Notes: a model not told the origin generated them from the sequence alone. Counted from the first letter of the stretch, positions 55,254-63,731 are shown. The stretch: 64,000 nucleotides of DNA from Actinomyces provencensis (GCF_900155435.1 NZ_LT700212.1:398944-462943); one strand, 5' to 3'. Program-made: numbers and translations.

Positions 55254-56603
55254 ATGAGTGAACACAACGGGGGCACATTCGCCCCGGTCCTCCACGCAGC
55301 GACGAATCCCTACCGGTTCGGCGCGGCGCGGGGCGTCCTCGCTGCCCTGCTCTCCGTGATGCTCTTCGTCGGCTCGACGGGCTGGTTCGTCTATCGGGAC
55401 CTCGCCGGCTCCATCTCCAGCAACGCCATCGACATCACCGGACTGGGTGCGCAGAGCGGCTCCGAGGACACCACGGAGGAGGAAGAGGCTCCGGCCGACT
55501 CCTTCGCCGGACACGCCCTCAACATCCTCATCGTGGGCATCGACTCGCGTGAGGACCAGGGCTCCGATGCCTACGGCTCCACCAGTGACGTGGAGGGCAT
55601 CCGTGGCGACACCACGATGCTCATGCACGTCTCCGCCGACCGCTCACGGGTGCAGATCGTGTCCATCCCGCGTGACCTCATCACCGACATCCCCGCCTGC
55701 ACCCGGACCGATGGCAGCGTCTCGGGAGCCACCACCGGTCAGTTCAACTCCGCGATCACCATCGGGGCGAACTACGGGTACGACGTCGCCTCCGGCATCG
55801 CCTGCACCAAGGCGACCACGGAGAAGCTCACGGGGCTCACTGTCGACGCCTTCGCCGTGGTCGACTTCAAGGGCTTCCAGGGCATGATCAATGCCCTGGG
55901 TGGTGTCTGGTTCAACCTGGACGAGCCGGTGTCCGACTCCTATGCGCAGCTCGACCTTCCCGCCGGTTGCCAACGCCTCGACGGGACGCAGGCACTCGCC
56001 TACGCGCGCGCCCGCTACGAGCTGGGCGACGGGTCGGACATCTCCCGGATCGGTCGCCAGCAGCAGCTAGTGGCCGCGATCTTCCGGGAGGCGCTCTCGA
56101 AGAACTTCGTGACCGACCTGCCGGCCCTGCTCAGCTTCGTCAAGCAGACCCTGGAGTCCGTCCAGCCCTCGACCAACCTCTCCGGGCTCAACAACGATGC
56201 GGGCCTGTTGCTCTCCGTGGCCGACATCGACAAGGAGAACATCCAGTTCGTCACCATGCCGGTGGGCGCCGCGTCATGGGACCCCAACCGTGTGGTCGCC
56301 ACCGAGCCGATGGCGTCCGACCTCTGGGCGGCCCTGGCAGCGGACGGGGCCCTGCCCGTGGGCATCACCTACACCGATGGCACCGGTGCGGAGAGGACCG
56401 TCCCTGAGCCGAGCACTGCCCAGAGCGGCGCGACCGGCTCCGAGGACCAGTCCACCACTGAACCGGCACCTGCCGAGACGGTCACACCCGACCAGGGGGC
56501 GTCCCCGGAGCCGTCGGTCGTCGAGGAGCAGTGCCCCCCGGCCGACGACAAGGCCTCCGGTCGGGCGGTGGATCCCGCTGATGTGTGGGTTCCGGTGTCC
56601 TGA
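55254..56603 (+). CDS. LytR-CpsA-Psr (LCP) family glycopolymer transferase
   Basis: 449 aa. A cytoplasmic N-terminus of about 25 residues, one membrane helix (VLAALLSVMLFVGSTGWFVY), then the LCP domain from about residue 85: ILIVGIDSREDQG, GIRGDTTMLMHVSADRSRVQ, VSIPRDLITDIP with the conserved Arg-Asp, and LDGTQALAYARARYELGDGSD near residue 245. LCP enzymes move glycopolymers from undecaprenyl diphosphate onto peptidoglycan. A Ser/Thr/Pro-rich tail ends the protein. The stop overlaps the next start by one base (TGATG). Confidence 0.92.
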   Translation: MSEHNGGTFAPVLHAATNPYRFGAARGVLAALLSVMLFVGSTGWFVYRDLAGSISSNAIDITGLGAQSGSEDTTEEEEAPADSFAGHALNILIVGIDSREDQGSDAYGSTSDVEGIRGDTTMLMHVSADRSRVQIVSIPRDLITDIPACTRTDGSVSGATTGQFNSAITIGANYGYDVASGIACTKATTEKLTGLTVDAFAVVDFKGFQGMINALGGVWFNLDEPVSDSYAQLDLPAGCQRLDGTQALAYARARYELGDGSDISRIGRQQQLVAAIFREALSKNFVTDLPALLSFVKQTLESVQPSTNLSGLNNDAGLLLSVADIDKENIQFVTMPVGAASWDPNRVVATEPMASDLWAALAADGALPVGITYTDGTGAERTVPEPSTAQSGATGSEDQSTTEPAPAETVTPDQGASPEPSVVEEQCPPADDKASGRAVDPADVWVPVS

Positions 56604-58108
56604 TGGTGGGCCAGCCGCCCTCGTTCCGCCCGGGTGAGTCGAGGGAGCGTCCCGACGAGTCCGGAGCAAGGACGATTGGCCCCGAGTCCGGGACGACGGC
56701 GTCCGAGGAGGGCGCGGCGGTCAGGCGCGAGTCGGTGAGCAGGCGCGGGTTCTCCGACCAAGCGGTCCCCGACCGCACCGCTGATCCGGATGCGGCCCGC
56801 CAGTGGCAGGTCAGGCGTGGTGGGGCCCCGGAGCCGGGTTCCGGGCAGCCGCCCTCGTTCCCACCCAGGGGCATGCCCACGGACGGTGACACCCCCGGGG
56901 CGGGGAGCACCCAGTCCCCGCGCAGCACCGGTGGCCCTCGCGCCATGCCTCCCTCCATCCCGCCCGCGCGGAACGCGCAGGGCACCTGGGCTGCTCCCAC
57001 CGGTCAGGACCGCCACGGCGCATCCGCCCACTCGTCATCGCCACGCGCACCGGCGGCCGCTGCCCCCCGCGCTTTCACGCAGTCCACCCCGCCCCGTCAG
57101 GCGGCCAGTGGTTGGCGCCCCGCCACCCCCGTGACCCGTCCGGGCGTCCCCACTCCGCCGCGGGATGCGCGACCGCGGCGGCGGAGGCGCCGGCGGTGGC
57201 CGCGTCTCCTGGTCCTGCTCCTGCTCGTGGTCCTGGCGTGGCCGGCGTTCCTCCTCTGGGACGCCAACCGGAACCTGGGCCGGACCGATGCCCTCTCCTC
57301 CGGTACCGGCACTCCCGGGACCACCTACCTGCTGGCCGGTTCCGACTCCCGCGCCGACGGTGCCGTCCAGGACGGGACCGAGGGCCAGCGCGCCGACTCG
57401 ATCATGCTCGTCAACGTCGCGCCCAACGGCCAGGCCTCCGCGACGTCCCTGCCGCGTGACACCTATGTCGACATCCCCGGTTACGGGTGGAACAAGCTGA
57501 ATGCCTCCTACTCCTTCGGTGGCGCGCCCCTGCTGGTCGAGACGGTCGAGACCCTGACCGGTCTGCACGTCGACCACTTCGTCGAGATCGGCATGGGCGG
57601 TGTCGGCAACATCGTCGATGCCATCGGAGGTGTCGAACTCTGCCTCGACATGGACGTCAACGATGCCTACTCGGGCCTGGTGTGGCAGTCGGGGTGCCAC
57701 GAGGCCGACGGCACGACCGCTCTGGCCTTCTCCCGCATGCGCTACTCGGATCCCCTGGGTGACATCGGACGGGCCCAACGCCAACGCCAGGTGGTGGAGA
57801 AGACGGTCTCCACGGCGATGTCGCCTTCCGTGCTGCTCAACCCCGTCTCCGCGTTCCGCCTGGAACGGGCGGGCTCCGGCGCCCTGACGGTCGATGAGGA
57901 CTCGGACGTCATCGACATCGCCCGTCTCGTCCTGGCGTTCCGCAGTGCCGGAGGCGCCTCACTGACCGGTGCCCCGCCGATCGAGTCCCTCGGGTACGGG
58001 ACGGCCGCCGGCTCCGTGGTCCTGCTCGAGGACCAGACGGCACCCGACTTCTTCCAGAAGGTCCGCGAGGGGACACTGACTCCGGCGGACATGGAGCAGA
58101 GTTTCTGA
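56603..58108 (+). CDS. LytR-CpsA-Psr (LCP) family glycopolymer transferase with long disordered N-terminus
   Basis: 501 aa. The first 190 residues are Pro/Gly/Arg/Ser-rich and likely disordered in the cytoplasm, ending in an RPRRRRRRRWP stretch before one helix (LLVLLLLVVLAWPAFLLW). The LCP domain follows: YLLAGSDSRADGAVQ, QRADSIMLVNVAPNGQAS, SLPRDTYVDIPGYG, NKLNASYSFGG and ADGTTALAFSRMRYSDP. The long tail may be a regulatory target, for example of Ser/Thr kinases (inference). Coupled to the preceding LCP gene; convergent with galE. Confidence 0.92.
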   Translation: MVGQPPSFRPGESRERPDESGARTIGPESGTTASEEGAAVRRESVSRRGFSDQAVPDRTADPDAARQWQVRRGGAPEPGSGQPPSFPPRGMPTDGDTPGAGSTQSPRSTGGPRAMPPSIPPARNAQGTWAAPTGQDRHGASAHSSSPRAPAAAAPRAFTQSTPPRQAASGWRPATPVTRPGVPTPPRDARPRRRRRRRWPRLLVLLLLVVLAWPAFLLWDANRNLGRTDALSSGTGTPGTTYLLAGSDSRADGAVQDGTEGQRADSIMLVNVAPNGQASATSLPRDTYVDIPGYGWNKLNASYSFGGAPLLVETVETLTGLHVDHFVEIGMGGVGNIVDAIGGVELCLDMDVNDAYSGLVWQSGCHEADGTTALAFSRMRYSDPLGDIGRAQRQRQVVEKTVSTAMSPSVLLNPVSAFRLERAGSGALTVDEDSDVIDIARLVLAFRSAGGASLTGAPPIESLGYGTAAGSVVLLEDQTAPDFFQKVREGTLTPADMEQSF

Positions 58109-58126
58109 CCGAGCACCGGTCTGCGC

Positions 58127-58144
58127 CGGGGACAGGTGTCCCCG
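58127..58144. terminator. terminator-like inverted repeat between LCP and galE genes
   Basis: CGGGGACA and TGTCCCCG separated by GG in the 66-bp gap between convergent genes. Short stem, no T-run. Confidence 0.45.
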
Positions 58145-58174
58145 AGCCACTGGTGCCCGTGTCGGGACGAGCCC

Positions 58175-59167
58175 TCAGGCGGTGGGGGTGTCGATGTGGC
58201 GCGGACCCGCCTGCCAGGCCTCCCACGCGGACTCGAGGATCTCCTCGACACCGAGGTTCGCCTTCCAGTCCAGGTCGACGGCGATCCTGTGGGGGTCCCC
58301 GATGAGCTCCGGTGGGTCACCTGCACGCCGGGGCAACTCCTCGACGGGGAAGTCCCAGCCGGAGACCCGGCGCAGACCGTCGATGATCTGGCGGACCGAG
58401 GTGCCGATGCCGGTCCCGACGTTGAAGACGTGGTGCCCGGGCGCACTGCCCGTGAGCTTGTCCAGGGCGTGCACGTGGGCCTCGGCGAGGTCCAGGACGT
58501 GGATGTAGTCGCGGATGCAGGTCCCGTCCGGTGTCGGGTAGTCCGTGCCGAAGATCTTCACGGAGTCCCCCCGCGCCAGGCGGTCCAGCAGCATCGGGAC
58601 CAGGTTGAGGACGGCCGGGTCGGCCAGGTCGGTCCACCCGGCGCCCGCGACGTTGAAGTAGCGCAGCCCGATCCACTTCAGGCCCCAGGCGCGTTCGCAG
58701 TCGGCCATCATCCACTCACCGATCAGCTTCGTCTCCCCGTAGGGGTTGATCGGGTGCTTCTCCACGTCCTCGGACACGACGTCGACCGGGGGCATGCCGT
58801 AGACGGCCGCCGAGGAGGAGAAGATCATCTGGTCGACACCCGCGTCCTCCATGGCCAGCAGCATGTTGGCCAGGCCGCCGATGTTCTGCTGGTAGTACCA
58901 GGCGGGACGTTCCACCGACTCGCCGACCTGCTTGCGGGCCGCGAAGTGGATGACGGCGGCGACGTCCTCGTCGACCATCGTGTCCGAGAGGACCTGCCGT
59001 GCCCCGTCCGAGGACACGTCGACCTGGACCAGCTTCGCGTCCCCGATGCGCGATGCCTTCCCGTAGGAGAGGTCGTCGGCGACGACGACCTTCTCACCGC
59101 GTTGCTGGAGGACCCGGACGACATGTGCGCCGATGTAGCCGGCGCCTCCGCTCACGAGAATGCTCAT
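58175..59167 (-). CDS. galE: UDP-glucose 4-epimerase
   Basis: 330 aa SDR enzyme. VSGGAGYIGAHVVRVL, VIHFAARKQVGESVERPAWY, FSSSAAVYGMPP, the YGETKLIGEWM catalytic Tyr-Lys pair, GLRYFNVAGA and GTCIRDYIHVLDLAEAHVHA, matching GalE along its length. It supplies UDP-galactose for the glycan locus or handles galactose. The first of the background genes on the right side. ATG 59167 is preceded at six bases by TAGACT. Confidence 0.95.
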   Translation of the reverse strand: MSILVSGGAGYIGAHVVRVLQQRGEKVVVADDLSYGKASRIGDAKLVQVDVSSDGARQVLSDTMVDEDVAAVIHFAARKQVGESVERPAWYYQQNIGGLANMLLAMEDAGVDQMIFSSSAAVYGMPPVDVVSEDVEKHPINPYGETKLIGEWMMADCERAWGLKWIGLRYFNVAGAGWTDLADPAVLNLVPMLLDRLARGDSVKIFGTDYPTPDGTCIRDYIHVLDLAEAHVHALDKLTGSAPGHHVFNVGTGIGTSVRQIIDGLRRVSGWDFPVEELPRRAGDPPELIGDPHRIAVDLDWKANLGVEEILESAWEAWQAGPRHIDTPTA

Positions 59168-59179
59168 GGCCCCAGTCTA
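59168..59179 (-). promoter_or_regulatory. leaderless promoter -10 of galE
   Basis: Minus strand TAGACT (59179-59174), six bases, ATG 59167. Confidence 0.6.
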
Positions 59180-59346
59180 TAGCCCGTCGGGTGGGCGTCG
59201 GGGCACGTCGCGGTGGGGACGGGGAGAGGTCCGGACGGACGGGGTCGCAGGACGGACCCGGTACCTGCGGACACGGAGCCGGTCTGCGGCGTACGGAGTC
59301 GCCGGACCGTCGCCGGAGCTTGCGGGCCCGACCCCGGGGCGCAGCG

Positions 59347-59946
59347 TCAGGCGCCGGGCTCTCCTCCCGCGCGCGAGGCGTCCTCCACCCGTCGGGCCAG
59401 TGCTGCGCCCTTGTCCATCGCCATTCCCCTGAGGTCGGCCTGGAACCCACGCATCCGTGAGCGCAGGGCGGCGGCGCCCTCGTCCGCACCCGCGGCGAGG
59501 ATGCGCACGGCGAGCAGGCCCGCATTGCGTGCGCCCCCCACCGAGACGGTGGCCACCGGCACACCGGCGGGCATCTGGACGATGGAGAGCAACGAGTCGA
59601 CGCCGTCGAAGTGCTTGAGCGGCACGGGAACCCCCACCACGGGCAGTTCCGTCAGTGCGGCGAGCATGCCGGGCAGGTGGGCCGCTCCCCCGGCGCCCGC
59701 GATGAGGACCCGCAGCCCGCGCGCGGATGCCGAGCGCCCGTAGGTGACCATGTCCTCGGGCATGCGGTGGGCCGAGATGACGCCGACCTCCGCGTCGATC
59801 CCGAACTCGGCGAGGGCCTCGACGGCGGGGCGCATGGTCGGCCAGTCGGAGTCCGACCCCATGACCACGCCGACCACGGGGCGCTCACCGGTCGGGGTGA
59901 GGAGGGGGGAGTCCCCCACCGGCGGGGGTGTCGCTGTGTGGTCCAT
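59347..59946 (-). CDS. purE: N5-carboxyaminoimidazole ribonucleotide mutase
   Basis: 199 aa. After a 25-residue extension comes the class I PurE domain: [40 protein letters not shown] with the catalytic histidine, [24 protein letters not shown] (split by eye) and [20 protein letters not shown]. It converts N5-CAIR to CAIR in purine synthesis, working after PurK. ATG 59946 has GGAGG eight bases upstream; GTG 59961 with GGGGAGG is an equally good alternative. In contrast to the common adjacent purEK arrangement, 800 bp separate it from purK. Confidence 0.93.
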   Translation of the reverse strand: MDHTATPPPVGDSPLLTPTGERPVVGVVMGSDSDWPTMRPAVEALAEFGIDAEVGVISAHRMPEDMVTYGRSASARGLRVLIAGAGGAAHLPGMLAALTELPVVGVPVPLKHFDGVDSLLSIVQMPAGVPVATVSVGGARNAGLLAVRILAAGADEGAAALRSRMRGFQADLRGMAMDKGAALARRVEDASRAGGEPGA

Positions 59947-59961
59947 CGCTGTGTCCTCCAC

Positions 59962-60389
59962 GGGTTCCTCCCCGGGCCTGGGCCCGTCGCCAACCGGGCC
60001 GGTCAGTCAAGATTCCCGGCCCCTCGTCATTGTCCCCCAGATGGCTGTCGAATGGCACGCCCCCTGCCGCCCGTCCCGACCGACGCTGGCATCGCCACCT
60101 GTACTTCTCCTGCCGGTGGACTCCGGAAGTCTCCGGAGTCCACCGGGGCAAACGTGCCCGCAGCCCACGGAGCCCTCGATGGTCTGAGTTGACACAGCGA
60201 CGGACATGGCAACGGTGCAGTCGACTCCTGCCCCCGGACATCCACAGCCGGTGCAGGGCAGGCGGAGGTCCGCCACCAATGGAGATGAGGGGGTCATGAT
60301 GCCCACGAAGACTTCACGTACCACTGCCAGACGCACCGCATCCCGGACGCACCGCATCACGGAGGCGGACGTCCTGGCCGCTCGCCGTC
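59962..60389. other. 428-bp region without a supported gene between purE and a small membrane-protein gene
   Basis: Holds the purE upstream region, a strong hairpin at 60113-60146, and weak plus-strand reading frames (for example from ATG 60299) that are arginine/threonine-rich and show no domain. One such frame could be the original start of the membrane protein at 60390 if a frameshift has occurred. Confidence 0.5.
60113..60146. repeat. 15-bp perfect hairpin upstream of purE
   Basis: Stem CCGGTGGACTCCGGA / TCCGGAGTCCACCGG with loop AGTC. No T-run follows on either strand. On the minus strand it lies between purK and purE, so it could stop or modulate purine transcription. Confidence 0.75.
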
Positions 60390-60755
60390 GTGGTCGGCGT
60401 CCCACTGGGCCTGCTCCTCTACACATGGGCCAGCCTGGGGTCCTACAACTGGTTCTACAGCACCGGTCGGTTCGAGCTCTACGCGGGCATGCTCGCCAGT
60501 TCACTGGCGGCGACGACGGGCGCATTCCTGGGTGCTTCGTGGCCCCGGACCGGACTCGTCACGGGGACCACTGCGGCCGTCATCCTCGTGGGAGCACTGG
60601 TCGCGGAGCTGATCGTGGGACCCGACATTGCCTCAGGTGCGTCCTCCGTTCTCAGGCCCGCTCTCGCGCACGGCGGAACGAGCGTGGTGACAGGCGCCGT
60701 CGTCTGCGCGACCTTGGTGTGTTCAGCCGAGTGCGCACGCGACCGCCACCGGTGA
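60390..60755 (+). CDS. small hypothetical membrane protein antisense within purK-purE
   Basis: 121 aa from GTG 60390, three to four hydrophobic helices (VGVPLGLLLYTWASLG, AGMLASSLAATTGAFLGA, TAAVILVGALVAELIVG, SVVTGAVVCATLVC). Not recognised. The start is uncertain: there is no ribosome binding site or TANNNT box, and the frame is open upstream only to a stop at 60297 without another good start codon. The hydrophobic pattern supports coding; a frameshifted or decayed gene is possible. It ends seven bases before the convergent purK stop. Confidence 0.5.
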   Translation: MVGVPLGLLLYTWASLGSYNWFYSTGRFELYAGMLASSLAATTGAFLGASWPRTGLVTGTTAAVILVGALVAELIVGPDIASGASSVLRPALAHGGTSVVTGAVVCATLVCSAECARDRHR

Positions 60756-60762
60756 CGCCAGC

Positions 60763-61923
60763 TCACTCCCCGCGGAGTGCCGTCACCGCCGCCTCAGCCT
60801 GGGCGCGCGCGGCGGCCAGGTCATCACCGCACACGGTGACATGGCCGAGCTTGCGTCCCGGCCGGACCGACTTGCCGTAGAGGTGCACACGCGCGTCGGG
60901 TGAGGCGGCAAATGCACCACCCAGCCCCAAGGCCGGGTCGGGCAGCTCGCTGCCCAGCAGGTTGACCATCACGGACCACGGGGCCCGGGGACTCGGGTCA
61001 CCCAGCGGGAGGTCGAGGACGGCGCGCAGGTGCTGCTCGAACTGGCTGGTGACGGCGCCGTCGATGGTCCAGTGCCCGGAGTTGTGGGGCCGCATGGCCA
61101 ACTCGTTGACGAGGATGCGTTGGCCGCCCTCGTCCCCGGGTCCCTCCACGAGGAACATCTCGACGGCCAGAACTCCGGTGACCCCGAGCTCGCGTGCGAT
61201 GGTCTCCCCGATCACGCGGGCCTCCTCGGCGACGCCCGGGGCGAGCCCCGGGGCGGGGGCCTCGACCTCGGCGCAGACGCCGTGGCGCTGGATGGTGCGT
61301 GCGACGGGCCAGGAGCGGACCTCGCCGGAGGGGCGGCGGGCGAGCAGGGCGGCGAGCTCGCCGGTGAAGGGGACCTTCTCCTCCGCCAGCAGGGGGCCAC
61401 CGTGGGCGAACCAGTCGTCGACGTCCGAGGCGGTGCGGACCACGCGCACGCCGTGGCCGTCGTAACCACCCACGGGGGTCTTGACGATGACGGGCCAACC
61501 GACCTCGTCGCCGAAGCGGTGCAGGTCTGCGGGGGTGTCGAGTCGCGCCCACCGGGGGCAGGGAATGCCGAGGGCGGACAGCCGTTCGCGCATGGCGAGC
61601 TTGTCCTGGGCGTAGAGCAGCGCGGAGGCCGGGGGGTTGACGGGCAGGTCCGGGGGCAGGGACGCCAGGACCGACTGGGGGACGTGCTCGTGTTCGAAGG
61701 TGAGGACGTCGGCGCCCCGGCACAGGTCCACCACGGCCGGGGCGTCGGAGGCCTCCCCGACGCTCGAGTCCACGACCACCTGTCCGGTCGAACCGTCCCG
61801 CGCCTCCACGAGTGCCCTGAGGTGCACCCCCAGCGCAATGGCACTCTCCTGCATCATCCTGGCCAGCTGGCCCCCGCCCACGACGGCGACCACGGGTGCT
61901 TGGGTTCCTCTGGTGTCCGACAC
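60763..61923 (-). CDS. purK: N5-carboxyaminoimidazole ribonucleotide synthase
   Basis: 386 aa ATP-grasp enzyme. VVAVVGGGQLARMMQESAIA at the N-terminus, TFEHEHVPQSVLASLP, QDKLAMRERLSALGIPCPRW, VIVKTPVGGYDGHGVRVV, LAEEKVPFTGELAAL, and NELAMRPHNSGHWTIDGA with the metal and substrate residues. It makes N5-CAIR from AIR, ATP and bicarbonate, before PurE. GTG 61923 follows a TAGGTT box at six bases. Divergent from gtrA. Confidence 0.95.
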   Translation of the reverse strand: MSDTRGTQAPVVAVVGGGQLARMMQESAIALGVHLRALVEARDGSTGQVVVDSSVGEASDAPAVVDLCRGADVLTFEHEHVPQSVLASLPPDLPVNPPASALLYAQDKLAMRERLSALGIPCPRWARLDTPADLHRFGDEVGWPVIVKTPVGGYDGHGVRVVRTASDVDDWFAHGGPLLAEEKVPFTGELAALLARRPSGEVRSWPVARTIQRHGVCAEVEAPAPGLAPGVAEEARVIGETIARELGVTGVLAVEMFLVEGPGDEGGQRILVNELAMRPHNSGHWTIDGAVTSQFEQHLRAVLDLPLGDPSPRAPWSVMVNLLGSELPDPALGLGGAFAASPDARVHLYGKSVRPGRKLGHVTVCGDDLAAARAQAEAAVTALRGE

Positions 61924-61935
61924 GCGCCCAACCTA
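61924..61935 (-). promoter_or_regulatory. leaderless promoter -10 of purK
   Basis: Minus strand TAGGTT (61935-61930), six bases, GTG 61923. Confidence 0.6.
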
Positions 61936-62028
61936 CCGCGAAGGATGCCGCCCCGGCCCAGCGGGACCAGCCCACGGAAACCCACCCCGCCCCCGGCCCC
62001 GGGTGGAACACCGCCCAGTCGTGCGGGA

Positions 62029-62040
62029 TACCATGCCCGG
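62029..62040 (+). promoter_or_regulatory. leaderless promoter -10 of interrupted gtrA
   Basis: TACCAT at 62029-62034, six bases, GTG 62041. Confidence 0.6.
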
Positions 62041-62202
62041 GTGGATCCACGTCCCCCGCTGCTCGACCGACTTCCGGGCGTGCGCACCATGTCACCTGCC
62101 CGTCGGGCCCGGGTGACGGAGATCCTCCGGTTCCTCCTCGTCGGTGGGATGAACTGGGTGGTGGACCTCGCCGTGTTCAACATCGTGCGGGCCGCCACCT
62201 AG
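62041..62202 (+). pseudogene. GtrA-family protein, 5' fragment, cut by IS630
   Basis: 53 codons from GTG 62041: a basic N-terminus, then EILRFLLVGGMNWVVDLAVF, the first membrane helix of GtrA proteins, ending VRAAT and a TAG at 62200-62202 formed by the target TA and the first base of the insertion. GtrA proteins are four-helix membrane proteins linked to transfer of lipid-linked sugars. The rest of the gene lies beyond the insertion at 63,327-63,666. Confidence 0.88.
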
Positions 62203-63272
62203 TGTCGTGTTTCTGAAGTTGGTTGACGGTTCGCTTTCTTGAGGATCTCGTCGGCGGTCTTGGTCCAGACGAAGGCGTGTTTGCGGTTGTTCCAGCCGGT
62301 GATGAATTGGCGGATCTTCGCGTTGAGGTCTTTCACGCTGGTGAAGATGCCGCGGCGGATGGCTTGGCGATCGATGATCCCGAACCAGACCTCGACGAGG
62401 TTCAGCCACGACCCTGACGTTGGGGTGAAATGCACGTGGAAGCGCGGGTGCTTCTCCAGCCACGCCTTGACCTCGGGGGTCTTGTGGGTGGCGTAGTTGT
62501 CCATCACCAGGTGAAGTTCCTGGTCTGGGTAGGCCCGATCGAGTTGGCGCAGGAATGCGAGGAACTCCTGCCTGCGGTGCTTGGGCTTGACCGCACCGGT
62601 GACCTGTCCTGTCGCGATCTCCAACGCCGCGAACAAGGTCGTCGTGCCATGCCGCTTGTAGTCATGGGTGCGTTTCTCCGCGTCACCGATGCGCATCGGC
62701 AGCATCGGGGCGGTGCGATCCAACGCCTGGATCTGGCTCTTCTCGTCCACACACAACACGATCGCGTTCTCCGGCGGCGCCAAGTACAGGCCGACGACAT
62801 CGGTGACCTTGCCGGCCAACTCAGGGTCGGTGGAGAACTTGAACGTCTCAGACCGCCAGGGCTGCACGCCATACTTCCGCCACGCCCGCGCGACCGTCGC
62901 GTTCCCGATCTTCAGATGAGTCGCCAGCAGCCGCGAGGACCAGTGCGTCACCCCGTACTTCTTCGGCGGCGCCTGAAGCGTCGCGGTGATGATTCGTTCG
63001 TCATCGACGTGCTTCGGCCTGCCAGAACGCGGCGCATCGGCCAGCCCCGCGAGCCCAGCATCGACATACCGGTTCCGCCACTTCCACACCGAGGTCGTCG
63101 TTGTTCCCACCTCGGTAGCGATCCGCGCGTTCGCGACACCATCCGCAGCGAGCAACACGATCCGAGCCCTCAACGCCAGACCGGCACGAATTGTCGTGGA
63201 ACGCGTCCACGACGCCAACTCATCCCGATCGCCATCGAGAAGCACCAACGCCGGAGCCGGAGAATTCGCCAT
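62199..63272 (-). CDS. IS630-family transposase
   Basis: 357 aa, intact. N-terminal helix-turn-helix region (ARIVLLAADGVANARIATEV, TTTTSVWKWRNRYVDAGLAG), then the DDE catalytic core: IVLCVDEKSQIQALDR (first D), LHLVMDNYATHKTPEVKAWL (second D) and SGSWLNLVEVWFGIIDRQAI (E). ATG 63272 has GAGAG upstream; TTG 63278 is an alternative. The last codons run to the tip of the element and the stop TAG (62201-62199) is completed by the target TA plus a host base. No frameshift seen, so it may be active. Confidence 0.94.
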   Translation of the reverse strand: MANSPAPALVLLDGDRDELASWTRSTTIRAGLALRARIVLLAADGVANARIATEVGTTTTSVWKWRNRYVDAGLAGLADAPRSGRPKHVDDERIITATLQAPPKKYGVTHWSSRLLATHLKIGNATVARAWRKYGVQPWRSETFKFSTDPELAGKVTDVVGLYLAPPENAIVLCVDEKSQIQALDRTAPMLPMRIGDAEKRTHDYKRHGTTTLFAALEIATGQVTGAVKPKHRRQEFLAFLRQLDRAYPDQELHLVMDNYATHKTPEVKAWLEKHPRFHVHFTPTSGSWLNLVEVWFGIIDRQAIRRGIFTSVKDLNAKIRQFITGWNNRKHAFVWTKTADEILKKANRQPTSETRH

Positions 63273-63324
63273 GACCAAATTCTCTCAAACACCCAACCAT
63301 TGAGGAACTAACGACACGCGACAC
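62202..63324. mobile_element. IS630-family insertion sequence, 1,123 bp
   Basis: Flanked by TA on both sides (62200-62201 and 63325-63326), as expected for IS630/Tc1-type target duplication. The tips are inverted: GTGTCG at the left and CGACAC at the right, with further partial match (left GTGTCGTGT, right GTGTCGCGT on the other strand). One intact DDE transposase fills it. A 10-bp direct repeat GGGCCGCCAC also flanks the element just outside (62189-62198 and 63327-63336). Confidence 0.9.
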
Positions 63325-63326
63325 TA

Positions 63327-63666
63327 GGGCCGCCACGTCATGGCGGCCAAGATCGCGTCCGTCGCCGTCGCGACGCTCTTCTCCTGGGTGGTGAACCGCC
63401 ACTGGACCTTCTCCGCGCGCGCCACCGACAGCCCCTCCCGCGAGCTGGGTGGGTTCGTCCTCGTCAATGTCGCGGGAATGCTGCCGCCACTGGCATGCCT
63501 GTGGATCTCACACCACCTGCTGGGGTTCACATCGGTGCTGGCCGACAACATCTCCGCCAATGTGGTGGGCCTGGTGCTCGGGACCATCCTGCGTTACCTC
63601 GGCTACCGGGCCTTCGTCTTCACCGGGCGACGGGGGCGCGGGGACGGACTTCGAGGGTCGAACTGA
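63327..63666 (+). pseudogene. GtrA-family protein, 3' fragment
   Basis: From the right edge of the insertion; the readable frame continues the GtrA pattern: AAKIASVAVATLFSWVVNRHWTF, then GGFVLVNVAGMLPPLACLWI, ISANVVGLVLGTILRYLGYRAFVF. Removing the IS and one TA leaves this part in frame with the 5' fragment but with an in-frame TAG at the junction. The last codons (RGRGDGLRGSN) run into the 23-bp repeat array. ATG 63340 could in principle start a shortened protein. Confidence 0.88.
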
Positions 63667-63731
63667 GCGGACTTCACGGTCAGAACTGAGCGGACTTCGA
63701 GGGTCGAACTGAGCGGACTTCGCGGTCAGAA
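63647..63731. repeat. alternating 23-bp tandem repeats
   Basis: Three full units (63647-63669, 63670-63692, 63693-63715) and a partial fourth (from 63716). Units 1 and 3 are identical (GACTTCGAGGGTCG...); units 2 and 4 share a variant centre (GACTTC-C-GGTCAGAA). All full units end ACTGAGCG. The array covers the gtrA stop and reaches the kinase stop. Confidence 0.88.

Noticed and set aside
60206-60880. A 224-codon plus-strand frame between purE and purK
   Set aside because: Composition is Arg/Pro-rich with no domain, and its end is antisense to purK; the hydrophobic frame from 60390 is the better candidate.
62189-63336. 10-bp GGGCCGCCAC direct repeat as the true target-site duplication of the IS
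   Set aside because: IS630 elements duplicate TA, which is present; using the 10-mer shifts the gtrA frame. Kept as an oddity rather than the call.
63647-63731. CRISPR array
   Set aside because: The repeats are contiguous with no spacers, and no cas genes are present.
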